From NCBI GenBank assembly GCA_964035545.1, contig OZ037770.1:13720642-13784641 (forward strand): a DNA stretch of 64,000 nucleotides, given 5' to 3'. The position numbers and the translations under genes are program-made. Shown here piece after piece: positions 25,201 through 37,262 of the stretch. The number at the start of each line of letters is the position of its first letter. The first letter of the stretch is position 1. The stretch is from Bugula neritina. Taxonomy: Eukaryota; Bryozoa; Gymnolaemata; Cheilostomatida; Bugulidae. The notes below the pieces were generated by a model. That model saw nothing but the letters and a program-made list of their open reading frames with translations. It had not been told where the DNA came from and ran no database searches.

Positions 25201-28200
25201 GGTACAGGAGTGTAGGGGGGTTAGTACAGGAGTGTAGGGGGGTTAGTACAGGAGTGTAGGGGGGTCAGTACAGGAGTGTAGGGCGGTTAGTACAGAAGCG
25301 TGGGAGGTTAGTACAGGAGTGTAGGGGGGTTAGTACAGGAGTGAAGGGGGGTTAGTACAGGAGTTTAGGGGGTTAGTACAGGAGCGTGGGATTAGTTAGG
25401 GGGTGGTGTTTTCTGTATTTTCTACTCCTCTTTTAGGCAGATAAGCTTCGGTTTAGATATTATATTTTCAATAAACCCAAAAGTACTTTACCCAGCTTGT
25501 ATATCGTGAAGATATTGTTCCAGTCAGTTGTTGATATGCTGCTGTATGCTCAGTGTATCAAGTTTAATGATGTGTGGTTCTAGATTGACAACAGTATTAG
25601 TAATCATTAATTATAGATTATTATATATTAAGTGATGATAAGATATTTTAAACGAATTAAATAATTTTAATAACCATTAATTGTTAATTATTGAATATTT
25701 TCTTTTTCTCACAGGTGGTAGTGGTGGATGTCACCCCCTCTGAACCCCTGACACTGAAACACAAGTTCTATCTTCTCCCTGTCAAGCCATGCACCTACTC
25801 AGGGGACACAACTACCACTGATGTCAGCAAAGTCTACCTCAAACCAGGTGCCCTCTCCAGATTGGACAGCAATGCTCTCATACAGGCCAACTGTGTCCAC
25901 TCTCTCATGGGTAGGTAGCCAATCAGACTCACTCTCTCATAAGCTCAGATTTACTGTGCGTGTGCTCAGCCAATAAAACATAACCTCTTATAGTTGAGTT
26001 TGAATAAACCAATCATGTTTATCCTCTTTTTCTCTGCTTATCCATACAGGTGTTGAGCAATTTAATACTTATTAGTATAATTTCAACTTTTCTGACTATC
26101 TAAACGTGTTAATGCTTACTTCTGTTCTTTAAATGCGATTTACTGCGGTAATTATGTAGAGGTTGATGCATTGATGTCTTCTCACATACTACATTAATGT
26201 TAATACTTTCTCATGAGCTACAATGAGGCTTACACATGATGTCTTCTTTTATTTAGGTTGATGTCTTCGCACATACTATGTAGAGGTTAATGTCTTCTCA
26301 TATGCTTTGTAGAGGTTGATGTGAAAGCAGAAGAGGTGGAGAGACAGAGAAGCAAGGAGTCGTGCTACTTTGTCAGTCAACTGATCAGTGTTGTGAGTCA
26401 GTGTGAGATGAGAGCCGAGTTCGTACTCTTAGCTGAGCACCTGTGGAAGGAGGGAATACACCATCAGGGGCTACAGGAGGAGCAGGGTGGGGCACCCTGT
26501 AAACTCACTCTGATTAGGTGAGTGATCTCTGGCTATTCTATCACTTAGCCACTATTGACTAGTACCTAGTTAACTACTAAGTAAATGTGTTTGTTAGTAA
26601 GATTTTTGTAAAAAACTTTTTTTAATTTCCTGTTTAGAACGCATTTATTTTAGAACTAGATGTTATGCAATGAATTTATTCATAAGAATGAGGCCACATA
26701 AATATTATGTGTATGGTTAGTGACTGGACACAAGGAATCTCTAAACAACAGGTTATTCTGTATTTAATCCTTAAAGTTGAGAGTTGTGCTCACTCTGACC
26801 CTGTTTTCTAATTTGGCAGGATGCCCAGTTTGAATGGAGAAGCAGACGAACTTTTGTCTGTTCTTCTGCAAGCAACTATCAGAATAGACATGGAAACCAT
26901 GAAGTGGGTTGTAGAGTTCATTTTCTCAAAGGTAAGATAACTCCTAAATATCTAGAGTAATTTTTAATGTATCTTCTGATTAATCTCTATGTTATTTTAC
27001 GTAAAAGTTCATTTTTGCAGGTGGTAGAGTAATACTATATACTGCACTATAATATCCAACTTTTGTTCAACTCTATGTTTAGCTTTCTCCCGATTCCATT
27101 ACCGTTTTATAAACATTTTAGCATCACAAGAGTTATCTCTACTTGTTCTTGTTTGCTTTTAGTGTTAAAACAATTTCATTCACCTGACAACTTTTATTAT
27201 CTGTACGATCTTGAGGAGATGGAAAAAACACAAATGTACATTTGGCACAACTCTATGTTATTCTTTGATTTTATCTTCTGAAGTAATTAGCCTAGGGTTT
27301 GATTTTTTAGAAAATTAATTCAAGATTAGTAGAATGTAAGTGTCATGTTTTCATATCAGGATCCAGTAGGAGAAGACGCTACGTCTAGCCACCAGTGCAT
27401 ATTTACCTACGACATCCGTCAGGTGCACGACGCTGCCACCACCGTCATCAGTTTACTCAGGGACTGGAGAGGAATGGTTAAACTGTATAACCTCTGTGTA
27501 CAGTATAATCAGGTCTTCAGTGGTAAGTTCAGCTATCTATAAGTTTGTTATATTATGTAATGTAGGTTATAATGTTATAGTTATAGTGTTTTGGTTTTGT
27601 GTTACGGTTTTGTGTTACGGTAGGTTGTTACAGTTACTTAGCTACGTCTACTTTAGATTCACATTTTCAGATTTGTGTCAAAAAAGCATGACTTTTGGCA
27701 GTTGAACTGAGTTGAATTAGCGCTATCTATTTTTTTTTGTCGTATAACATAATAATATAGTATTACAATAATACAGTCTACTTGCACTATGTCGTATGAC
27801 ATAATAATGCAATATTACAATAATACAGTCTACTTAAACTATGTCGTAGGACCTAATGATACAATGTTTTATGATGATATTTACTTCTTGTTTACATTGC
27901 AGCTCTCTCTCACCCAGTTAGTCTTTATCAGTTCAACTATAAGTCATTGCAACTCTCTTACGGACCTTCTAGAAACTACCTGGTATGTGATATCCTAGAA
28001 TAACCATCCTGAGTATGCAGTGTGTAGAAACTACCTGGTATGTGATATCCTAGAATAACCATCCTGAGTATACAGTGTGTAGAATAATTTAAATTATAAA
28101 GAGGATTCTACACAAGTTTTATTACATTTAAACAATTTTAAAAAGCACTTTTTTATTTAAACCAACTGGTCAGTTGATTAGAACTACTGCACACTATTTA

Positions 28201-30395
28201 GTAGTTATGTTCTCTTAAATTCATTCCCTTCATCCAAAGGTAATAATCACCTGGCAAGACAAGAAACACAGCGGGGAAGCTAAGGACTGTAGATATGATA
28301 TCAAGTTCACTATGTGTCGTACGACTCACGGGGAGTCTTCCCAGAATCCTCACAATATCACTGCCCACTTCCTGGAGCTGCTCATAAACAGACCCAACAC
28401 TAGCCTCGCTCAGTTTATGCAGGTAAACAATGATACAGGTTGTTGCAGGTTCTGTATATGCTGTGGCACTAAAGAAGGTCACATGTTTCTCACAGCAAAC
28501 CACACAAGAATATTCAACTTTTCTTTCTTCGCATTACGGCATAAGCTTAATGTTTTCATTGTTTCTGTCTATTTGTTTGGAACTCTAAAAGTTTTTAATA
28601 AATAAATGGAGAAATCTGGATATCTATTCTAAATTGATGTTTATGTAAAGAATAAGACCGTGAAAGGACTTCATATGACTGAACTTTCCAAGAACTGGAG
28701 GGTAGAATCTTATTACTCCATCAGAACTAGGGCTAGGAGGCACTGGCCCAGCAGAGCTACTGGCCCAACAGGGCTACTGGTCCAACAGAACTAAGGCCAC
28801 TGGCCCAGCAGTGTGCTAACGTATGTTTGTCTTACAGGTTCTGTGTGAAACTGTAACGCCATTAGCCGCTATTCAACAACTTCCAGAAATTGCAGCTTTT
28901 GGTCTTCAACACTCTTCTGTAAGTTTTAGTTTGTCTTTAAATCTCACACTATGTTTTACCTGCGTATAGATACCAGTGTTTTACTTGTGTATGTTTACTA
29001 ATGTTTTACTTCCATATTATGTTTACCAGTATTTTACTTGCATATGTTTGCTAGTATCTTATCTACATATGTCTACTCCCCCATGCCAACTAATTGAATA
29101 AACGTGTATTATGTTGTCATAGCAACAAAGCACTGTACTTGGATATTATTTGTCCTCTAGAAAGTGGTACCGCAGCCGGTGTTCACCATTTTAGTTCACT
29201 CTCCCACCTACATTAAGATCGGGTACAGACAGTGTTACGTAATAGACATCATACTGTGTGAAAACAACAGAGTTATGGTGAAAGATGGGGCCTACGGACT
29301 CTTTGACACTCAAGGGGGTTATGGTACATACACCCCTGCGCCAGGACTGAAGGTAGGGGAATTCTTTCTATACTCCTAAATAGAATTGAATGTAATATTT
29401 TTATTAAAATTCTGGCATAGGGGTTCATATCAAAATTAGTCTATGTACGCTCCTGTGCAGAGTAGAGGGGTCAACAGCAATACCGGTCTACGTACACCCC
29501 TGCATGGGGGTTAGGTGACAATAATTGTATTTTTATTTAATGTAGTGCTTAAAATTACTCCAATTATAGTTTGAATAAGAAATAAAAAAGCTTCTTATAC
29601 GTTGTACCATAATGTGGTAAACGGTGTATTATATTAACAGTAAGCGGTAACACACTTACCCTGTAGTAAGCTTTGTAATATATAAGCAGTTTTTCATACT
29701 CAGGGTTTTGTCTGTTTAGCAAAACATGACACAACTTCTGGTTGAATATGTAATAAACTGTTCTTTTACTGTCTGTTCTGTTGTTTGATAGGCGTTTCTA
29801 ACTCAATATGAAGACAGTGATCCTAGACTGTTAGCTCGTAATACTCTGTTAGCTGAGGAGGAGCATCCTCCAACGCCCTCAAACCTTCCAGGTACTGAGT
29901 GTCTAAATCTTAGGCTAGCAATTATCTGAATTTAGAACTATTACTGTGTTTTTAGCTGTTCGACTTGTTTCTTTGGCTGTCTACAATTTTTTGGCTGTAC
30001 AATTGTTTCTCCAACCCAGGTTTGATCAAGTAAAAAACATTTATGGATAGTAGGAGTTACTGGTCATTTTGATAATTAAATTAGATGGTTTGTTTTATTG
30101 GCTGAAAATTGCAGCCATCAACCAATTAGCATACCCGTTGTTATATTATAATAGAAGTTCAAGTGGCTAGCTAGCCGCTAATGGAAGATTCTGGAAAGAT
30201 ATATAGATGTGTGTATTTTAGGGTTAGACACACTGGATGCTCTGCTTGGTCCGCCTACTCGCCCGTCTCCTCACCGTCAAGATCCGTCTCCCAAACCAAC
30301 CTTCCAAGGCTCTGTGAATTCTCCCACTGTAGCTCCTTCTCCTCTCGGAGGGTGAGTCACTGTGACTACTACTAGTACTACTACTACTACTACTG

Positions 30396-30433
<38 letters not shown>

Positions 30434-30656
30434 GCTACTACTACTACTACTACTACTACTACTGCTACTACTGCTACTACTACTACTACTAGTACTACTA
30501 CTACTACTATTACTACTACTACTACTACCACTACTACTACTACTACTACTCTACTACTACTACTACTACTACTGCTACTACTACTACTACCACTACCACT
30601 ACTACTACTGCTACTACTGCTACTACTACTACTACTAGTACTACTACTACTACTAT

Positions 30657-30689
<33 letters not shown>

Positions 30690-30814
30690 CACTACTACTA
30701 CTACTACTCTACTACTACTACTACTACTACTGCTACTACTACTACTACCACTACCACTACTACTACTGCTACTACTGCTACTACTACTACTACTAGTACT
30801 ACTACTACTACTAT

Positions 30815-30900
<86 letters not shown>

Positions 30901-30930
30901 GTACTACTACTACTACTATTACTACTACTA

Positions 30931-30973
<43 letters not shown>

Positions 30974-31059
30974 CACTGCTACTACCACTGCTACTACTAC
31001 TGCTACTATTACTCTACTACTGCTACTACTACTACTACTAGTACTACTACTACTACTAT

Positions 31060-31112
<53 letters not shown>

Positions 31113-31328
31113 GTACTACTACTACTACTATTACTACTACTACTACCACTACTACTACTACTGCTACTACTACTACTACTACTACTACCACTGCTACTAC
31201 CACTGCTACTACTACTGCTACTACTACTCTACTACTGCTACTACTACTACTACTACTACCACTGCTACTACCACTGCTACTGCTACTACTACTGCTACTA
31301 CTACTCTACTACTACTACTACTACTACT

Positions 31329-31377
<49 letters not shown>

Positions 31378-31415
31378 CACTACTACTACTGCTACTACTA
31401 CTGCTACTGCTACTG

Positions 31416-31448
<33 letters not shown>

Positions 31449-34400
31449 TACTACTGCTACTACTGCTACTACTGCTACTACTACTAAGTAGCAATACTTT
31501 GTTTCAGGTTCGGCTCACCTCTCGATATACAAATGACTTCTCCCGCTCTGCCAATGAACTCTCCGGCTAATATACCAGCTCCTAGTCCCTCCTCCAACAT
31601 ACTCGCAGCCAGTCCCGGGCTTTTATACCACCCTCAAGGTTTGTGCATTTCTCACACTATTGAGTTTCCGTGGTATGCGGACTAGTACGTCTGCATTGTA
31701 CGTCTGCAGTTATAGTCTTTAGTGTGTGAAGTCTAAACTGCACTGTCTGGCATGTACAGTCTTTGCCAAATCACAAGATTTTTTAATGACAGTAGTAGAT
31801 AGTCTTTTTACTTATTATCATAATTCGTGGAGTTATCTTCTGTTTTAACTAGATCTTTGTTTTCCTGTCAGGCACCCCACAAGGTTTGGACTCGGGCACT
31901 GGATTCCCAAACCCGTCACCCAAATCGAGTTGGTTGAATTCACCGGCAGCAGCGGCATCTTCCAACTACACGCTGTCGCCTAGAGCTGCCGGCATCTCTC
32001 AGACCAGTTCCTCGCCTCGTACCGATCAGTTGGCAGGTAATAATATAGTCTGAGTACTGATCAGTTGGCAGGTAATAATATAGTCTGAGTAGTAATCAGT
32101 TGGCAGGTAATAATATAGTCTGAGTAAAAGATCAGTTGGCAGGTAATAATATAGTCTGAGTACTGATCAGTTGGCAGGCAATAGTATAGTCTGAGTAGTG
32201 ATCAGTTGGCAGGTAATAGTATAGTCTGAGTACTGATCAGTTGGCAGGTAATAATATAGACTGAGTAGTGATCAGTTGGCAGGTAATAATATAGTCTGAG
32301 TAGTGATCAGTTGGCAGGTAATAATATAGTCTGAGTAATGATTTCATTCGAGTCAGTTAGAGTGTGAACTCAGTGTTGAACTTACTGTAGATATGTAGAT
32401 ATGTATGTATAATTTATTCATTGTCTGTGTATATTTTTAAAAAAGGTAAAAAGCTGCACTAGCTGCTTTTGCTATAGAATAATTAAAATACTATTTTCTG
32501 GTGGGATCTTGTGGAAGGCAAGAAATTCTGGAATGTTTCTACCATCATTTGTTTCCTTCTCATTGCAGGAAGACGTGTTGCAGCTCGCTCAACCTACAAC
32601 GTGCCAACTTTCTTATCTCACTCGTCATTGGCTAAGATGCTGTCATCTAAACCAATCAGCAGAGCCGACAATGCAGCTGAGCAGTTCTCTCCAACAAGAT
32701 GTTGCCCACTGGAAAGGTTTCTTGGCTCGGCTCAGTTGAAAAGGCACCTGTCAAAGATCCTGGGCAATGACATCAAAGACAAGGTACTTGATTTTTGTGA
32801 ATAGTTCGTGTTAGATATCGAGTGCCTGTGTTGTCTCAGAATTCTAAGAGTCAAGGTGTGGAACAGCTGAATGACCAGTTGCTTTGTATCAATGCATTTA
32901 TTTTTGTTTGTTTTATTTATTATTAGTACTAAGTGAAAGGAATAAATACATTTAATTAAAATAGAAAAATGTTGTTGGCAAGGTTTTGTGGTACAATAGT
33001 GCTGCAGCTAGTCCAGGCACACAAACCATGAATGGTTGATGGATTTTTGTTCAGCAGTCTATTAGGCTTATATAAATCCAGCAATGTAGATTTGACATTA
33101 AGTAGTTGATGAGTTTATATTAAAAACCAGCCTTCCCTCCACACTGCAGATTGAATTCGACAATTTATTTTTTATATACACTGGACTCTCCAATTTATTT
33201 TCTCTTCTGTTCTCTCACATAACTCTGGTAACTTCTGTTCTCTCACATAACTCTAGTAACTTCTGCTCTCTCAGATAACTCTGGTAACTTCTGCTCTCTC
33301 AGATAACTCTAGTAACTTCTGTTCTCTCAGATAACTCTGGTAACTTCTGTTCTCTCACATAACTCTAGTAACTTCTGCTCTCTCACATAACTCTAGTAAC
33401 TTCTGTTCTCTCACATAACTCTGGTAACTTCTGTTCTCTCACATAACTCTAGTAACTTCTGTTCTCTCACATAACTCTAGTAACTTCTGTTCTCTCACAT
33501 AACTCTGGTAACTTCTGTTCTCTCAGATAACTCTGGTAACTTCTGTTCTCTCACATAACTCTAGTAACTTCTGTTCTCTCACATAACTCTGGTAACTTCT
33601 GTTCTCTCAGATAACTCTGGTAACTTCTGTTCTCTCACATAACTCTAGTAACTTCTGTTCTCTCACATAACTCTAGTAACTTCTGTTCTCTCACATAACT
33701 CTGGTAACTTCTGTTCTCTCACATAACTCTGGTAAGTTCTGTTCTCTCAGATAACTCTAGTAACTTCTGTTCTCTCAGATAACTCTGGTAACTTCTATTC
33801 TCTCAGATAACTCTGGTAACTTCTGGTGTCGAAGCTGGAACCATCAGCTGGATCGCCGAGTCTCTCCAGTACAAAGTTTTTATGAATAATAGTTCACAGG
33901 GTTTACAGCTCTCCGTCACTTATAGTCAAGGTATGTTCAACTTATTTCTAGTATTAAAGCTTTCTTTTATTGGTGACATTATTTGTGGAAATTTGTTTGA
34001 ATCTTCTGTTTATGGTAGATATGTTGATGTGTAAAAGTTTCGTTAATTATTTTTCATGTGTAAAGTTTTTTCACTCAAAAGTTTGCTTACTTAACATTCT
34101 TTATATTTTTTAGATCAGTCTCAGCCTAATGTGATGTGGACCTCTGAAGAATTAAGTCTATTGGAAAGGTTTTTTGTCCAGAGAGTAGCCTGTGCGCCAT
34201 ACAAACAGAACAACATGCTCTCTTTCTGTCGTATGACAGCTACTCCAGCTAAAATCATAAAAGACTTCATTCGTATTATCAGAAAGCAATTAGTAAGTTG
34301 TATACTAATTCTCGAGGCCATAACTCCTGGCATTGTCGATTGTTAGTGTTATCAGTTGGAGGCTGTTTAATTTACTTATACATTATAGAGATTCTATCAA

Positions 34401-35581
34401 AATAGGTCGTACATTCAAGTTTTATTTTATGTTCAAGAAATTCCCCAAATGTCATATATCAAGCGCTTACATTTTTTTTGGTCTTAAAAGCAAGTTGTAG
34501 TGAAATATGATACAAAATATACCTCTTCAATTACCAATGATAATAGATTATTATTCATTTAGCAGTCATTTCTGCTAAATATCAAAGTATTATGTGGAAG
34601 TCGTTATGTTGACATTGCTAAGATTTGTTTTACGTTGTCACTGCAGTTCCCAGATCTGAACACTGTGTGGAGAGTCGAGTGGTGCCTCACTCTTCCTCGG
34701 GACACAAGCAGACGTATCGAGAAATCAGACAGACTGGAGACGGGAATCGGTGCTATGATAGTGCAGTCCAATAAGATACTGTATGTGGTGAGTAGTACAG
34801 CTAGCTCCCTCTAGTGGTAGTAGTACAGCTAGCTCCCTTTAGTGCTAAGTAGTACAGCTAGCTCCCTCTAGTGGTGAGTAGTACAGCTAGCTCCCTCTAG
34901 TGGTAGTAGTACAGCTAGCTCCCTCTAGTGGTGAGTAGTACAGCTAGCTCCCTCTGGTGGTGAGTAGTACAGCTAGCTCTCTCTAGTGGTGAGTAGTACA
35001 GCTAGCTCCCTCAGTGGTGAGAAGTACAGTTAGCTCCCTCTAGTGGTAGTAGTACAGTTAGCTCCCTCTAGTGGTGAGTAGTACAGTTAGCTTCCTCCAG
35101 TGGTAGTAGTACAGTTAGCTCTCTCTAGTGGTGAATGGTACAGCTAGCTTCCTCTACTAGTAGCAACTCCTTTTACAGTTGTTTCTTGAAATGTATACTT
35201 TATATTATTGTAATATTTTAGTTGAAATTCATCAGAAATTCCGTAACTGAGAGCCAAGGGGAAATGATGCAATTCAGCGCCCCGTTTGTCTATGAGATTG
35301 GTTCGGATGTCACGCAGGTACGAACTATCTACTCCCTATGCTCACTACTTGTAAACTCTTCTCTTTCAGTTATGATCCACTCTTAATCTCAATCTGGTTT
35401 GTAGCTGGCGGACAAGACCTCCAGCAACAGACCAGACTCCTCCTTCACGCTGCCAATCAACCAGATTCTCCAGAACATACGGCAGCAGCAGGCAAACTAT
35501 CAGCAGCAGCAGATGACTGCAATATACGCCTCGTGTCAGGAAATCTGCAGCCGGCTTGTTTTACCAACTAATTTGATTTGA
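17474..35581 (+). CDS. MED14: Mediator complex subunit 14
   Basis: MED14 is the scaffold subunit of Mediator, joining head, middle and tail modules for RNA polymerase II transcription. Thirty coding exons join in phase to 1415 aa (human 1454): 17474-17583, 18024-18330, 18794-18923, 19206-19363, 19483-19605, 21026-21114, 21358-21401, 22242-22360, 22642-22753, 23398-23526, 23722-23818, 25017-25176, 25715-25910, 26313-26517, 26820-26931, 27360-27522, 27903-27982, 28240-28422, 28838-28918, 29161-29352, 29792-29891, 30222-30351, 31508-31638, 31872-32036, 32569-32783, 33807-33930, 34114-34292, 34647-34787, 35222-35317, 35405-35581. The N-terminal block is nearly identical to known MED14 ([42 protein letters not shown]). 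A Pro/Ser-rich linker (~964-1105) and the conserved C-terminal block ([10 protein letters not shown]) follow. The tail is glutamine-rich. The start could instead be the in-frame ATG at 17444; 17474 has the better context (GCCATGG). AATAAA signals are at 36015 and 36057. Confidence 0.97.
18396..18432 (+). repeat. (CTA)n microsatellite
   Basis: About eleven CTA units lie 65 bases after the donor that ends MED14 exon 2. Confidence 0.9.
18580..18807 (+). repeat. 40-bp minisatellite copying the MED14 exon 3 acceptor
   Basis: About six copies of a 40-bp unit, the first ones diverged. Each holds an acceptor (gtgtttacag or gttcacag) followed by GATAAGATAATTCC, the first 14 bases of exon 3. The last copy is the real exon start (DKIIPPD, conserved in animal MED14). 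Because 40 is not a multiple of three, upstream acceptors would shift the frame. Confidence 0.9.
19030..19195 (+). repeat. Imperfect ~27-bp repeat before MED14 exon 4
   Basis: Copies of CTGTAAGTTAGTGTTTGTAA with shortening spacing fill the last part of intron 3, ending about 10 bases before the acceptor. Confidence 0.7.
19606..20865 (+). repeat. 20-bp minisatellite starting exactly at a MED14 donor
   Basis: About 62 copies of a 20-bp unit (CTGTAGTGTAGTGTTATATA) begin with the first intron base after CACAG|gtataa. They are perfectly phased for the first ~800 bases. Variants (GTGTAATG, GTTACATA, GTGGAGTG) recur at intervals, suggesting larger duplicated blocks. After 20400 the phase slips and units shorten. 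Confidence 0.95.
21402..22236 (+). repeat. Whole-intron repeat: 20-bp array running into (TAC)n
   Basis: The intron between exons 7 and 8 is repeat from donor to acceptor. It opens with copies of GTAACTACTACTATAACTCT, beginning a few bases after CTCC|gtgagt, then becomes (CTA)n with scattered GCTACT interruptions and ends in gctaatgtttcag. The valine-rich frame on the minus strand is a translation of this repeat. Confidence 0.95.
22750..22990 (+). repeat. 22-bp minisatellite carrying the MED14 exon 9 donor
   Basis: The unit GTGAGTGTGGTACTGTGTGACT repeats imperfectly about eight to ten times from the donor GACT|gtgagt onward. The end of one unit plus the start of the next (GACTGTGAGT) reproduces the exon end and donor. 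Confidence 0.88.
23933..24004 (-). tRNA. tRNA-Asp (GTC), copy 1
   Basis: Read on the minus strand this is a 72-base cloverleaf. The acceptor stem TCCGTGA pairs with TCACGGA, the anticodon loop TGTCACG has anticodon GTC, the T-arm is GGGGTTCGATTCCCC, and G is the discriminator, an Asp identity base. A T-run (A-run on the plus strand just below 23930) gives a Pol III terminator. It sits antisense inside a MED14 intron. Confidence 0.97.
24596..24667 (-). tRNA. tRNA-Asp (GTC), copy 2
   Basis: Identical in its 72 bases to the copy 660 bases away, with matching short flanks (GAAGCTC downstream, ATTTGCTGA upstream on the plus-strand reading) and its own terminator T-run. The pair looks like a recent local duplication in the same MED14 intron. 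Confidence 0.97.
25177..25398 (+). repeat. 22-bp minisatellite starting at a MED14 donor
   Basis: About ten copies of GTTAGTACAGGAGTGTAGGG plus a G-run begin exactly at the intron's first base (TATGTG|gttagt). Most units repeat the donor-like hexamer gttagt. Confidence 0.93.
26150..26322 (+). repeat. Diverged repeats of the MED14 exon 14 acceptor
   Basis: Degenerate copies of TGTAGAGGTTGATG followed by TCTTCTCACATACTATG precede exon 14. The real exon start is tttgtag|AGGTTGATG. This looks like an old version of the acceptor-copying arrays seen elsewhere in the gene. Confidence 0.7.
27970..28084 (+). repeat. 55-bp duplication of a MED14 exon end and donor
   Basis: TAGAAACTACCTG|gtatgt (the last 13 bases of the exon ending at 27982 plus the donor) is repeated once, 55 bases downstream, in a near-identical 55-bp unit. 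A third copy is only begun. This is the simplest, possibly youngest, donor duplication in the window. Confidence 0.9.
28720..28815 (+). repeat. Imperfect CTGGCCCAGCAG repeats
   Basis: Copies of ACTGGCCCAACAGGGCTACT-like words lie about 20 bases before the acceptor of MED14 exon 19. Confidence 0.65.
30362..31495 (+). repeat. Whole-intron (ACT)n array in MED14
   Basis: About 1.1 kb of ACT/TAC triplets with GCTACT, CCACT, ATTACT and CTACT interruptions starts 10 bases after the donor at 30352 and ends 12 bases before the acceptor at 31507. Blocks with the same order of interruptions recur, indicating segmental duplication within the array. Confidence 0.95.
32024..32345 (+). repeat. 35-bp minisatellite copying a MED14 exon end and donor
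   Basis: About nine copies of a 35-bp unit, GATCAGTTGGCAG followed by gtaataatatagtctgagta. The first 13 bases are the last coding bases of the exon ending at 32036, and the next are its donor, so the array holds about nine nearly identical 5' splice sites. Reading on past the first donor reaches TGA quickly. Confidence 0.93.
33212..33828 (+). repeat. 28-bp minisatellite copying a MED14 acceptor
   Basis: About 22 copies of a 28-bp unit made of ATAACTCTGGTAACTTCTG and TTCTCTCAG. The final copy is the true acceptor and first 19 exon bases (exon from 33807, ITLVTSG). Earlier copies carry either tctctcag (about 8 including the real one) or tctctcac (about 14), so the AG exists in only some units. 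Confidence 0.93.
34785..35160 (+). repeat. 29-bp minisatellite starting at a MED14 donor
   Basis: About thirteen copies of GTGAGTAGTACAGCTAGCTC with CCTCTAGTG begin at the donor (TATGTG|gtgagt). Roughly half the units keep GTG|gtgagt; others have gtagtag. Confidence 0.92.
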
Positions 35582-37262
35582 CTGCACCAAGCCATGCACT
35601 AGAATGTTCTCCCAAATATCTTTTAAGTTGATGTAATATACATCATAGCAGCTGCGAAGTGGAGTTTCAACTATTTATTTGGAAGAATCTAGAATGCTAA
35701 TGTTAGAAATGTGTGGCCAGTTGGGTTCATTCTCGGTTACAACAATGGACTGGTGTGTCGGTAAGTAACACCAACTGTTCTTTACCACAGTTTACACTTT
35801 GCACCTTTCTCATGAACTCATCAATCACTGAACAAGGTAAAAAGGTTTGTTTCTTTAAATAGCTGCGCATTGTAAATTTGTTTCTGCATTTGTAAATTTG
35901 TCACTCGATTTAATATTTTGTTATGCTTTATACACGTACTTTGTAACACACTTCAATTTTCTGAATACTACAAATTTTAGTATTTGACTAAAACTATAAT
36001 GTAACTGAAATATGAATAAAGGTGTAATTGAAATATTTCAATGCGCTGAGCTTATAAATAAAACCACGAAAAGCATTTTATTCCACATTTTCGTCATGAT
36101 GGTTTATAATAATATTTTTCTAAAATAGGAAATATATCGGTATCTGTAATAATTAAGGTATAATTTTTAAAATCTCACATCTTGAACAGCTTCGACAACT
36201 TAAATCCATACCTTTGTCAGACACTGAAACAAGCCAATACATTTGATTTTCATGTCTCTACACTAGTAGGTGAAATATTAAAAATATATTTAAAGATATT
36301 TTTGTTGATTATAAGAGAGAAATAAAACAGAAGTATGTGCTAAAACCAGTAAAAACTCTTAATGTTGTAAGAGCTTCATATATATTAGTAGATCAAAAGT
36401 TTTGTAGAGATTATACAAATTAGACTAGATTTCATTGTGCAAAATTTATTAGATGTTGAGTTGAGAGAAAAAGAAAAGATGTGTGTGTGTGTAAAAAGGT
36501 AATAAATTGTTGGGCTATCACGCAATGAAGTAATAAATTTAAATTATTAATGAAATACTTGTATTCCTGTATCACAAAATTGAGTAGGTGATGTAAATTG
36601 GTAAAATAATTCCATAACATACAATTGATAGATTCATAAGTTATACTCTATGGTAATACAACTACTGGTTTTTGGCATCTAGGTGTTGTCTCCTCTTTTC
36701 AGGAAATGATTAAAAACATAAAATTATCTCTAATATAAGACAAGTTCTACTCTACAATCTACGTTAGTAGAAAGTGGCTGTTTTATCTAAACTTCACATT
36801 TGATATAAGAGCTCTTCTACCCCCCTCCCCCTTCAATGAGTATCTACTAGCAGAGATCTCTAACTGTGAAGTGGGTTAGGTTAGTGAGTAGAAAGGTCTA
36901 GAGATCAAGTGGTAACCTGGTTTTACTGCAGCTCCAACGCCATAATTTCTCAGCCTCTTCTTCATTTTTAGCACACGGGTTAATGGAAGTTTCAGCACAG
37001 CCACTACAACCAAAAATTTTAGCTCACTATTTACGGGTGGTATCTATGCCAACCCTAATAAACGTATTTAACAGTTGCAAGAATGTGTAACTAGTACTTT
37101 CACGGCCTCTAATTTGAAGAGACGCAAAGAGGGTTTTGAAAAAAAGTTACGCCAAAAGCTGAAAACGTGGAACTGAGTACCAAATACAATGTTCCCTCCA
37201 TATCTCACTATGCTGCGGGTGTGAAACCTCAATTTGTGACATAGTAGAACACCAGATTAAAC
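35582..37262. other. MED14 3' UTR and convergent intergenic region
   Basis: The first ~450 bases are MED14 3' UTR with AATAAA at 36015 and 36057. The remainder lies between two convergent genes and would hold the 3' UTR of the SDR gene on the minus strand. No other coding signal is seen. Confidence 0.5.
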
